A stretch of 64,000 nucleotides of DNA from Clostridia bacterium (GTDB taxonomy: Bacteria > Bacillota > TC1 > UBA5767), in assembly GCA_016887505.1 (NCBI GenBank), contig CP069393.1, positions 1,598,001 through 1,662,000 of the forward strand. The letters run 5' to 3'. Of this stretch, positions 8,482 to 15,848 are shown one piece after another. The position numbers and the translations under genes are program-made. Within the stretch, counting starts at the first letter, position 1. The number at the start of each line of letters is the position of its first letter. Below the pieces are notes generated by a model that saw only the letters and a list, made by a program, of their open reading frames with translations, did no database searches and was not told the DNA's origin.

Positions 8482-9744
8482 TTAAATAACCTTTACTTCA
8501 CTATCTTCTTGTTTCAAATCTGAATAAGGGATTTCCCTGCCATCTCGCAGAAGAAAAACATCTGCATCGCTTCCAACATGGGCTGTGTATCTTTTTGCAA
8601 TTACATCCACAAATTTTTCATCAATCTCAGCTGTATAACAAATTCTATCTGTCTGGTCACAAGCAATTAAAGTACTACCCGATCCACCAAAAGGATCAAC
8701 AACAATTGAATTTACACTAGAACTATTCTTAATGGGATATGCGATTAATGGAACTGGCTTCATCGTACTATGAAGACTGCTCTTTGATGGCTTATCGAAT
8801 TCCCAAACTGTAGTTTCACTTCGCCCTGCATACCATTTATGTTTCCCTTTTTTCTTCCATCCAAAAAGACACGGTTCATGTTTCCACTGATAAGGGCTAC
8901 GTCCTAATACCAAAGACTGTTTCACCCACTGACAAACACCTGAAAGATAGAATCCAGCATCCTGAAAGGCCTTTCTAAAAATGTAGCCTTTTGTATCTGC
9001 ATGAAATACATAAATAGAAGCATCCATAGCCATAATACTCTCCATGTTTTTAAATGCATCAAAAAGAAACCTGTAAAACTCTTCATCCTTCAAATTGTCA
9101 TTTTGAATAGTTCCTTGGCTCCCATCATAGGAAACGCCATATGGAGGATCCGTTACGACTAAATTCGCTTTCTTTCCGTCCATCAGCCTCTCATAAGTTT
9201 CGGCTTGAGTGCTGTCTCCACATATCAATCGATGTTTGCCTAACAGCCAAATGTCACCTTGTTTTGAAATTGGTTCTTCTTCTAGGGCAGCCTCTACATC
9301 AAAGTCATCGTCGCTCACATCTTTATCATGGACCTGACTGAAGAGATCCTCGATTTCTGCAGCATCAAATCCCGTTAGGGTCACATCAAAGTCCTGAGCT
9401 TCCAGGTCTTTAATTAAATCAGCCAGCGCTTCAACCTCCCAGTCGCCCGTTACTTTATTAAGAGCCACGTTTAATGCTTTTTCTCTTTCAGCAGTCAACT
9501 TAACAATGACACATTCAACTTCCGTATGTCCTTCTTCAATAAGAACTTTATACCTTTGATGCCCTCCAACAATATTGCCAGTCTCTTCATTCCAGATGAT
9601 AGGCTCCACATAGCCAAACTCAGTCATGGACCTTTTCAGTTTTTCATAAGCCGGGTCCCCTTGCTTCAAATCTTTTCTTGGATTATACTCCGCCGGATTG
9701 ATACCAGTCACCGGTACTTTTCTTATAATCATTTCCTGTCCCAT
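8482..9744 (-). CDS. ParB-like/DNA methyltransferase fusion
   Basis: The 420-aa protein joins a ParB/Srx-type N-terminal domain (NPRKDL at 21-26, GGHQRYK at 60-66) to an adenine or cytosine N-methyltransferase. DPPYGVSYDG starts at 199 (catalytic motif IV) and VVDPFGGSGSTL near 365 is the SAM-binding motif. The order motif IV then I is that of beta-class enzymes. Such fusions are common in Firmicutes phages, where they modify phage DNA and probably protect it from host restriction. ATG at 9744 follows GGAGG by seven bases. The same phage carries metK, which could supply the methyl donor (inference). Confidence 0.88.
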   Translation of the reverse strand: MGQEMIIRKVPVTGINPAEYNPRKDLKQGDPAYEKLKRSMTEFGYVEPIIWNEETGNIVGGHQRYKVLIEEGHTEVECVIVKLTAEREKALNVALNKVTGDWEVEALADLIKDLEAQDFDVTLTGFDAAEIEDLFSQVHDKDVSDDDFDVEAALEEEPISKQGDIWLLGKHRLICGDSTQAETYERLMDGKKANLVVTDPPYGVSYDGSQGTIQNDNLKDEEFYRFLFDAFKNMESIMAMDASIYVFHADTKGYIFRKAFQDAGFYLSGVCQWVKQSLVLGRSPYQWKHEPCLFGWKKKGKHKWYAGRSETTVWEFDKPSKSSLHSTMKPVPLIAYPIKNSSSVNSIVVDPFGGSGSTLIACDQTDRICYTAEIDEKFVDVIAKRYTAHVGSDADVFLLRDGREIPYSDLKQEDSEVKVI

Positions 9745-9768
9745 CAGATTACCTCCGTTTCGTTGCAT

Positions 9769-9801
9769 AAAAAAAGCCCGTGATCACTGTCATCAGGCTA
9801 A
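9769..9801 (-). terminator. Terminator-like hairpin upstream of the methyltransferase gene
   Basis: On the minus strand a GC-rich stem (AGCC...GGCT with inner pairs) is followed by seven T. It lies between the HNH gene and the methyltransferase gene, and would end early transcription before the packaging genes. Confidence 0.6.
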
Positions 9802-10039
9802 AACTCATAGAAAAATGTTTGCTTTTCAAGGTTGTATTAAGTTCACATCGATTACACTTTTTATTTATTAAGGGTGTGCTGCGTCCCACTATTCATACGA
9901 GTTACAAAATATGTTACTTCATTTTATTTATCGCTAGTATCTCAGGATATACCCCCCTAGCGATTTTCGCGATTTTTCACACAAAACCCCAGCGCGTTGG
10001 CGTACCAAGGGTTCTAGCGCGATTCAGACCCCCTACCCC
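9802..10039 (-). other. Non-coding region after HNH gene; candidate cos site
   Basis: No gene is visible in these 238 bases. Close to the HNH stop there are repeated G runs on the minus strand (GGGGGTAGGGGG), then GCGCTAG, CGCGCTGGGG and an inverted repeat TCGCTAG/CTAGCGA around 9930-9962. HNH genes next to terminase genes are known to help cleave cos sites, and GC-rich dyads beside them are where cos usually lies. The assignment is inference. Confidence 0.35.
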
Positions 10040-10399
10040 CTACAATTTAAGTGTATTACCAAAGCCTCCATCTTCCTTTGCGGTCTTCCTCGCGTGACAG
10101 CTTTTACATAGTGGCTGCCAGTTTTTCTTGTTCCAGAATAGCTTCCGGTCTCCACCGTGTGGTTTGATGTGGTCCACCTCTGTTGCCGGGGTGAGTCTTC
10201 CTTCTCTTTTACAGTTAACACACAGGGGATACTTCTTAAGAAACTCCTTGCTGGTCTTTCGCCAACTATAGGTGTACATCTTCGAGCTTCTTTCATTTTG
10301 TCTCTTTGTCATCTCTTTCTTGTGCTTCTCACAGTATCTATCATGGGTCAGTGTTTGACACCCAGGATAGTTGCAAATATGCTTTGGTTTCCAAGGCAT
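10040..10399 (-). CDS. Phage HNH endonuclease (packaging-associated type)
   Basis: A 119-aa HNH nuclease. Cysteines CNYPGC near 7-12 and CEKH near 21-24 form a zinc site. The second pair CVNCKREG near 61-68 and the catalytic ATEVDHIKPHGGD near 73-85 with CKSCHARKT near 100-108 form the HNH motif. This type sits upstream of terminase genes in many HK97-like phages and is needed for cos cleavage there. ATG at 10399 is chosen because AGGAGG lies eight bases upstream; a GTG at 10408 overlaps that site. A close counterpart starts at 63969 in prophage 2. Confidence 0.88.
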   Translation of the reverse strand: MPWKPKHICNYPGCQTLTHDRYCEKHKKEMTKRQNERSSKMYTYSWRKTSKEFLKKYPLCVNCKREGRLTPATEVDHIKPHGGDRKLFWNKKNWQPLCKSCHARKTAKEDGGFGNTLKL

Positions 10400-10437
10400 C
10401 AAAGTCACCTCCTGTTTTCTCGCTTAAAAAAAGGTAA

Positions 10438-10468
10438 AGAAAAAGCTCCAGTTCATTAACCAGAGCTT
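10438..10468 (-). terminator. Rho-independent terminator upstream of HNH, possible attenuator
   Basis: Arms 10443-10451 and 10460-10468 form a 9-bp stem with two G-T pairs and an eight-base loop, followed by TTTTTCTTT on the minus strand. The outer three base pairs overlap a CCTAAG segment (10466-10471) that could pair instead with CTTAGG at 10491-10496, giving an alternative fold. Confidence 0.7.
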
Positions 10469-10587
10469 AGGATCCAAGAATGCTGCGTTTCCTAAGATTC
10501 GAATCGATATAGCTTAGGCGTATGCTACAACATATGGTGTACGTGGATTTTCTATACCTTTACACCATAACTATAACACAGATTGCT

Positions 10588-10627
10588 ACTGACATTCACT
10601 GACATTTACTGACATTTACTGACATCT
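10588..10627 (-). repeat. Four tandem 10-bp repeats at the end of the late regulator gene
   Basis: Units ACTGACATTC, ACTGACATTT, ACTGACATTT and ACTGACATCT follow each other at 10-bp spacing, one helical turn, just beyond and overlapping the stop of the gene at 10616. This resembles a protein binding array; on the coding strand the core is GTCAGT. Confidence 0.75.
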
Positions 10628-11038
10628 TTTCGTATTTTCGAATTCTTTTAGGGCTTTACCATGAAGCCTAAACACAGTTCTTGGATCGTATCTCATTGAA
10701 ACTGCAATCTCATCCCACCCTTTACCATTCAGGTATCTTAGTTCAAGCAAGAGCTGTTGGTTGATGTCATCCATTTTGTTGATCGTATCTTGAATATCCT
10801 TCTTAAGATCAACCAAGCGGTCAATATCATCACTGATTTCATTTTCCATATCAATGACTTTCACAATGGCGCTTTCCATCTTACTCTTCGGTGTGTTCCC
10901 CCCACATATCCTCTCTGCAGTAAAACTCGAGGTGACTTTCATAGAAAGGCTTTTCAATGTTTCCAACTGTTCTAACTTACTCTCAACGACCTGATCAAGC
11001 CAAATGGCCTGAGACAAATATCCCTTTGCATTCATCAT
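10616..11038 (-). CDS. Sigma-70 region 4-like phage regulator (DUF1492 type)
   Basis: A 140-aa protein ending in a helix-turn-helix: LLLELRYLNGKGWDEIAVSM then TVFRLHGKALKEF. This is the layout of sigma-like late transcription regulators (DUF1492/ArpU-like) found before the HNH and terminase genes in Firmicutes phages. The N-terminal half is a long helix pair (ESKLEQLETLKSL). The start overlaps the stop of the preceding gene (ATGA). The downstream tandem repeats at 10588-10627 are a possible target (inference). The prophage 2 counterpart is at 63419-63850 and shares the LELRYL...W.EIAV...R.VFRLHG.AL pattern. Confidence 0.75.
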   Translation of the reverse strand: MMNAKGYLSQAIWLDQVVESKLEQLETLKSLSMKVTSSFTAERICGGNTPKSKMESAIVKVIDMENEISDDIDRLVDLKKDIQDTINKMDDINQQLLLELRYLNGKGWDEIAVSMRYDPRTVFRLHGKALKEFENTKRCQ

Positions 11039-11457
11039 CTCGTACCACCAGTCTCCTTACACCCTGTTGTAAAATATCTGACTCGTATGTTCCATCTTTT
11101 TGCGCTTTTGATCTCAACGGACATACCGGAAGATATCTTATCTCCAAATACCCAAAGTTCATGACATTTCCCAAGAAGCACAAGCCCCAAGTCTAAGCCC
11201 AACTGTCTTTCTTCAGGGTCAGTTTCTTCAAGGAACTGCGGATACATCAAATGGGTTATAATCGGGACCGTCTTCTGTGTTACTGCAAATCTTCCGTATC
11301 TCCTGGCTCTTTTCGTGCTCCAGTCGATATCACCCGCAAAAGGACTGCAGATGAAAACAATCTTCTTCTTTTGCTTTTTTACTTTTTCAATATTAGTTAA
11401 TGCCTCAAAGGCGGTTGGATCGTAGTAGCCTTCAGCATTGAACTTATTAACGCTCAT
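11035..11457 (-). CDS. DUF4406-like phage protein (nucleoside deoxyribosyltransferase-like fold)
   Basis: The 140-aa protein contains FICSPFAGDIDWSTKRARRYGRFAV at 36-60, then ITHLMYPQFLEE and LGLVLLGKCHELWVFGD. This pattern (substrate loop SPF, helix, HxxYPQF, E/D-LWVFG) is that of DUF4406 and related proteins with a nucleoside 2-deoxyribosyltransferase-like fold. A nucleotide-handling role is possible but unproven. ATG at 11457 has GGAGG eight bases upstream, and the gene overlaps the SNF2 stop. The prophage 2 homologue (58182-58604) has the same length but lies before the primase gene. Confidence 0.75.
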   Translation of the reverse strand: MSVNKFNAEGYYDPTAFEALTNIEKVKKQKKKIVFICSPFAGDIDWSTKRARRYGRFAVTQKTVPIITHLMYPQFLEETDPEERQLGLDLGLVLLGKCHELWVFGDKISSGMSVEIKSAKRWNIRVRYFTTGCKETGGTR

Positions 11458-12847
11458 CGTTTCTTCCTCCATTTTTTAAATTGTTTATTCTAGCCTTCAC
11501 AGCTTCAATCAAAGCCTTCTGACCTGTGTCTTTGTTATCAAGTGCTCTCATCACTCTCTGATCGATGGTGTCCTTGGCCAGGATATGATGGATCACTACT
11601 GTTGATTTTTGTCCCTGTCTCCACAGTCTGGCATTTGCCTGTTGGTAGAGTTCAAGACTCCAAGTGATACCAAACCAGATGATGGTTGAACCGCCTTCTT
11701 GAAGGTTTAGCCCGTGCCCTGCAGATGCTGGATGGCACAGTGCAATTTTCATTTCTCCCCGGTTCCACTTGGCTATATCCTCCGAGGTGTTAATAACTCC
11801 TGTATCAAATCGTTTCTTGATGCGATCTCTTTCATGCTTGAAGCCGTAGTAGATGAGAACAGGTTTTCCATTGGTCGCTTCAATGAGATCTTCTAAAGCA
11901 TTGAGCTTCCTATCGTGAATCTGGTGTACATCTCCATATTCGTCATAGACAGTACCACCAGACATTTGAAGGAGCTTATTTGAAAGCACCGCTGCGTTGG
12001 CAGCATCCACATCACTATCTGCAAGCGGTAGGAGCAGATCTCGTTCCAACTGACGGTAGAGTCTCATCTCCTTATCTGACAAGGTGACTTCCACTTTGTT
12101 ATAGATAATCGCCGGCATCTTAAGATAATCAAGAGCTTTCATACTGATGCAAATATCAGATATCTTACGGTAGATCTTTTCTTCAGCATCATCGTTTAGC
12201 GCGTAGTCTGTTGGAATGCTGCCACTTACATACTTCTGCGGATGAAAGTATCTGCCACGATAACCGCTGTAGGTTCTCCCCAAGCGCTCACCACAATCAA
12301 GAAGATAGATCTGACTCCAGATATCCAAGAGTCCATTGGGAGCTGGCGTTCCAGTAAGTCCCACAATCCTTTTGATCTTATGTCTTACTTTCTTTAGAGC
12401 CCTGAACCTTTTAGCTGATGGCGACTTGAAACTCGAAAGTTCATCGACGATCACCATATCAAAGGGCCAGTCGTTTTTATAGAACTCCACCAACCAAGGT
12501 ACATTCTCACGGTTGATTGTGTAGATATCCGCCTTTTTATAAAGAGCCATTGTTCTATTTTTTTTACTGCCCAGCACCTTTGAAACCTTGAGGCCTTTCA
12601 GATGCTCCCACTTGAGCACTTCATCCAGCCAGGTGGTGTTTGCCACTCGAAGTGGTGCAATCACCAGAACCTTTGATACTTCAAACCTGTTATGAAGCAG
12701 GTCCGTTAGGGCGGTTAATGTAATAACGCTTTTCCCAAGTCCACACTCTAAAAAAATACCAGCTGATTTGTTCTCAAGGATGAACTCGGTGCAATGGGTT
12801 TGATAATCATGAGGGTGATACTCACACCTTCCGCTGTTCAATGCCAT
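11447..12847 (-). CDS. SNF2-type DEAD/DEAH helicase of phage replication module
   Basis: The 466-aa SF2 helicase has CGLGKSVITLTAL (Walker A) near 36-48, VDELSSF (Walker B, DELS) near 136-142, LTGTPAPN (motif III) and the C-terminal motif QANARLWRQGQKSTV (motif VI with arginine fingers). This compact SNF2 family is standard in Clostridia phage early modules beside VRR-NUC and VapE, where it probably remodels DNA at forks or recombination intermediates. ATG at 12847 follows AGGAGG by eight bases and overlaps the VRR-NUC gene by 26 bases, indicating coupled translation. The counterpart in prophage 2 is at 61991-63361. Confidence 0.9.
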   Translation of the reverse strand: MALNSGRCEYHPHDYQTHCTEFILENKSAGIFLECGLGKSVITLTALTDLLHNRFEVSKVLVIAPLRVANTTWLDEVLKWEHLKGLKVSKVLGSKKNRTMALYKKADIYTINRENVPWLVEFYKNDWPFDMVIVDELSSFKSPSAKRFRALKKVRHKIKRIVGLTGTPAPNGLLDIWSQIYLLDCGERLGRTYSGYRGRYFHPQKYVSGSIPTDYALNDDAEEKIYRKISDICISMKALDYLKMPAIIYNKVEVTLSDKEMRLYRQLERDLLLPLADSDVDAANAAVLSNKLLQMSGGTVYDEYGDVHQIHDRKLNALEDLIEATNGKPVLIYYGFKHERDRIKKRFDTGVINTSEDIAKWNRGEMKIALCHPASAGHGLNLQEGGSTIIWFGITWSLELYQQANARLWRQGQKSTVVIHHILAKDTIDQRVMRALDNKDTGQKALIEAVKARINNLKNGGRNDER

Positions 12848-13109
12848 CCACCACACCTCCTATGTATTCTGGATCGTCTAAGCAATAAACCAAAAATCCT
12901 AGCCCTTCCAGCTCACCTTTTCTCTTTATTTGGTTAGGCCGCATCTTCTTGCCTGGTGCTTTCACTTCTACAAACCCAGTCTTGCCGTTAGGCAACAGCA
13001 CCAACCTGTCAGGCACACCATTTATGCCAGGGGAGATGAACTTGAAAGCTCTCCCGCCTCTTCTTTTCACTTCTTTTACGAGCATCAGCTCAATTTCTTT
13101 TTCCGTCAT
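12822..13109 (-). CDS. VRR-NUC domain nuclease
   Basis: A 95-aa stand-alone VRR-NUC nuclease of the PD-(D/E)XK superfamily. Visible are an N-terminal helix with RRGGRAFKFISPG, then GVPDRLVLLPNGKTGFVEVKAPG, containing the PD...ExK catalytic set, and a final QIKRKGELEGLGFLVYCLDD. Members act on branched or flap DNA in replication and repair; here it is coupled to the SNF2 helicase. ATG at 13109 follows GAGGTGA; an upstream in-frame ATG at 13139 lacks a site. Confidence 0.9.
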   Translation of the reverse strand: MTEKEIELMLVKEVKRRGGRAFKFISPGINGVPDRLVLLPNGKTGFVEVKAPGKKMRPNQIKRKGELEGLGFLVYCLDDPEYIGGVVDGIEQRKV

Positions 13110-13376
13110 ACCCTTCACCTCAATTATTGAACTCTTCAAATTAGAAGATTATTCGCTTCCCATTCTCTGTTCCTAGGAGTGTTCTTAAGTGTTTCAAAAA
13201 CCCTACGCGTGTATATGTGTTTATATACCTATATATATATTAGTATCTATACTTTCTAGTAGAGATAAGAACATAAGAACAAATAGCTTATAGCCCTTGT
13301 AGTTACAGGCTTTTGGGGTGTTCCTGAAAATGTTTCTTCACCAATCCTAGGTATCTTAGGAACATCAACTCTGTTC
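13110..13376 (-). other. AT-rich non-coding gap between primase and VRR-NUC genes; candidate origin
   Basis: No gene is seen. The region contains an AT-rich run (TATACCTATATATATATTAG near 13223-13242), repeated GTTCTTA/TAAGAAC words and the motif CACGCGTAG on the minus strand near 13207. The equivalent gap in prophage 2 (60919-61144) also has CACGCGTAG next to AT-rich DNA. A replication origin or promoter is possible. Confidence 0.35.
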
Positions 13377-15779
13377 TTATGCTTTTTCCCCATTTTCCCG
13401 TACATAGGTCAGCTGAGGACCGTAAATTGGAAGTCTCATCTTCCCATTCTTATTGCCACCATATCGTTTCCAGCCACCGATTTTAACTAGGATACCTTGT
13501 ATCTCGAAAGAGTCCGTTCTCCTTAAATCCTCTTTCTTCTTTCCAAAGCACTCGCACCAAATTTCCTGAAGACTTACTCTCATCTTTTTAACGCTTCCTA
13601 CTAACTTATCAGAGCCAAACTCAGTATCTCCAGCTAGAAAACTACGTCTCTCGAATAGGTCCATATCATCCCAACTCTCAGGTATCAATATATCCAGATA
13701 TTCTCTGACCAAACCTTCTCTATCATCTTCTTCCATTGATTCTTGTTGGCTCCTATAAGCAAACACTGCCGCTTCACCTTTTAGGTTCAAATCTTCACCC
13801 GCTTGATATTTTACGATTGCTTCAGCCCAAACCTGAGCCACTTTCGAATCAGTGAGATCATCCCAAATGCTTTTCTTTCCTACCTTTACGTAGACTGGCC
13901 AAAACCGCCTATTCCCTGTTACATCCCTAAGGAACCCTTTCTCAGCATTTGTTGTGCCCACTATGACGCACTGCCTCGGATGATTTTCTACGTTAACACC
14001 ATAACTTTGTCTAAACTTATCATCTGTCCTTGTAATGAAAGATTTCACTGTTTCCACATCCATCTTCCTAAGGCCTGCCAATTCTCCAAGCTCCAAAATC
14101 CAGTATCCCTGCAGCTTCTCAGCAGCAGCCTTATCTCGCATATCTGAGACTGTCAGACTATCCGAAAACCACTTACCGGCCAGTTTGGCAAAAAAGGTTG
14201 ATTTGCCAATCCCTTGATCACCGTTTAGGATTAGCACATAGTCGAACTTAATACCCGGCTCATAGATCCTGGCCACAGCAGCACATAGTGTCTTGCGCAT
14301 TACTGATCGGGTATAGATGTTGTCCTCTGCACCTAGATAGTCGATAAGCAGTCGATCCACTCTCTCGGTTCCGTCCCAAACAGGTAATTCACTGAAATAC
14401 TGCTTAACGGGATGGAACATTCGCTCGGATACCGCTGTCAACAAGCCATCTTTAAACTTTCCAGGAGACCAGATTCCATATTTCATATCAAAATATACCT
14501 TCGCCCGAGATAAATCTGAATCGTTCCAACCGGATTTCACCTGTTTCCAGGGCAGGGTACCATTCACATCAATAGCATGAGAAAGCTCGTTATACGCGAT
14601 TGCTTGAAACATGGGATCATGACGGAGTATTTCTGTGATATTGATTAACGTGTCTTTGACAGTTCCGTTCTTATTAAGTTCAAGGCTTAGCTCCCAATCC
14701 TGTGACTCTGCGCTCTTAACATCTTGCTGGACGGCAAACTCCTCCTTAACCTCTTCCTCACGTTCTTTGGCGAGCTGTTTTCTTACCGACTTGTCTTCCG
14801 TACAAAACTCAAGCATCGCTTTATATGAGGGTAGCTGCTTCTTCTCATCTGCATCTTCATCCATCTCACCGAACTTATGAATTCTGACAAGGTCAAAGGA
14901 ATTCGATAATTTTCCACAAGCAGGATCTGTTGCATGATGGGAGTATGCGTATCTGCTACCATAAATCACCACTCCTGCTGTTGAATCAGCTGGAATATAG
15001 TCGTATCTTTCAGGCATGACACTTGGCGTGTACACTTCTGAGAGAAATGTATCAATAGCGTCTTCCACTGCATAGGCCCTACAAAAAGCTCCCACCATAC
15101 CTTCTTTCTTCGATGGATCAGCCTGCTTCTTCATCAGCTTCTCTAAAAGAGTTGTCTGTCTTGATGATACTGGCCATGATGACGTGTCCTGCCAGTTCTC
15201 ATACAGATTTAGAATTGCATCCGGATTCAGTAAACTCCCTTCAATACTTCTAAAGAAATATTCCCCATCGGATGATGTGCTAGGCCAATACATAAGCCTG
15301 TTGGGTTCATATGTTGTATCATCAAAACTCTCAATTCCGATCTCTTGAGCTATCCTTCTACTGATAGCTTGATACTCATCAGCGGATACTGATCTCGATA
15401 ATGGAATGATTAGCCTCAATCTTGGCGTTTCTTTAGTATGTTTATGGGTTGAGTAGATGCAGCAAGCATAGCCATAAAGAAGCTCAATGCTCTCTGCTAT
15501 ACCTTCAGCATCATCTCCATGGTCCATGTCCAAAGTCAGCATGGACCGATGGATTACACACTCTTTTCTTCTCCTGCCATCTTTGAGCTTTCCAGCTACA
15601 AAACCACCTACGTCTTTTACATCGTCCTGTTGATACTTTTTCATTTTCAGGTACTCTTCCCTAGTTTCACTTGTGATTGTTGTTTGAGAGAGTCGATGTA
15701 TGAACTCAACCCAGGACACTGTCTGTTCTTTCCAAAACTTGTCTTTACGACTATTGCCTGTCGAAATAGTGAATTTCAT
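13377..15779 (-). CDS. Primase-helicase: archaeo-eukaryotic primase-like domain fused to VapE ATPase
   Basis: An 800-aa replication protein. The N-terminal part shows primase-like motifs: LTLDMDHGDD near 83-92 (metal-binding DxD), CIYSTHKHT near 111-119 and FDDTTYEPNRLMYWPS near 155-170. The C-terminal part is a VapE helicase with Walker A LNGDQGIGKSTFFAKLAG near 518-535, LGELAGLRKMD, FITRTDDKFR and the GTTNAEKGFLRD...GNRRFWPV block. It probably primes and unwinds phage DNA with the polymerase encoded next. ATG at 15779 follows GGAGG. The prophage 2 homologue (58594-60918) is 774 aa with the same motifs. Confidence 0.9.
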   Translation of the reverse strand: MKFTISTGNSRKDKFWKEQTVSWVEFIHRLSQTTITSETREEYLKMKKYQQDDVKDVGGFVAGKLKDGRRRKECVIHRSMLTLDMDHGDDAEGIAESIELLYGYACCIYSTHKHTKETPRLRLIIPLSRSVSADEYQAISRRIAQEIGIESFDDTTYEPNRLMYWPSTSSDGEYFFRSIEGSLLNPDAILNLYENWQDTSSWPVSSRQTTLLEKLMKKQADPSKKEGMVGAFCRAYAVEDAIDTFLSEVYTPSVMPERYDYIPADSTAGVVIYGSRYAYSHHATDPACGKLSNSFDLVRIHKFGEMDEDADEKKQLPSYKAMLEFCTEDKSVRKQLAKEREEEVKEEFAVQQDVKSAESQDWELSLELNKNGTVKDTLINITEILRHDPMFQAIAYNELSHAIDVNGTLPWKQVKSGWNDSDLSRAKVYFDMKYGIWSPGKFKDGLLTAVSERMFHPVKQYFSELPVWDGTERVDRLLIDYLGAEDNIYTRSVMRKTLCAAVARIYEPGIKFDYVLILNGDQGIGKSTFFAKLAGKWFSDSLTVSDMRDKAAAEKLQGYWILELGELAGLRKMDVETVKSFITRTDDKFRQSYGVNVENHPRQCVIVGTTNAEKGFLRDVTGNRRFWPVYVKVGKKSIWDDLTDSKVAQVWAEAIVKYQAGEDLNLKGEAAVFAYRSQQESMEEDDREGLVREYLDILIPESWDDMDLFERRSFLAGDTEFGSDKLVGSVKKMRVSLQEIWCECFGKKKEDLRRTDSFEIQGILVKIGGWKRYGGNKNGKMRLPIYGPQLTYVRENGEKA

Positions 15780-15848
15780 GGCGTCCTCCTTCTTTCTTGA
15801 ATTTATTTAGTGCTTCCGTTACTTCTTGAAATGCAATTGGTTCTTTGG

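Noticed and set aside
10461-10540. tRNA-like GATTCGAATC segment near the HNH gene
   Set aside because: It is a palindrome resembling a T-loop, but no acceptor, D or anticodon stems can be drawn on either strand.
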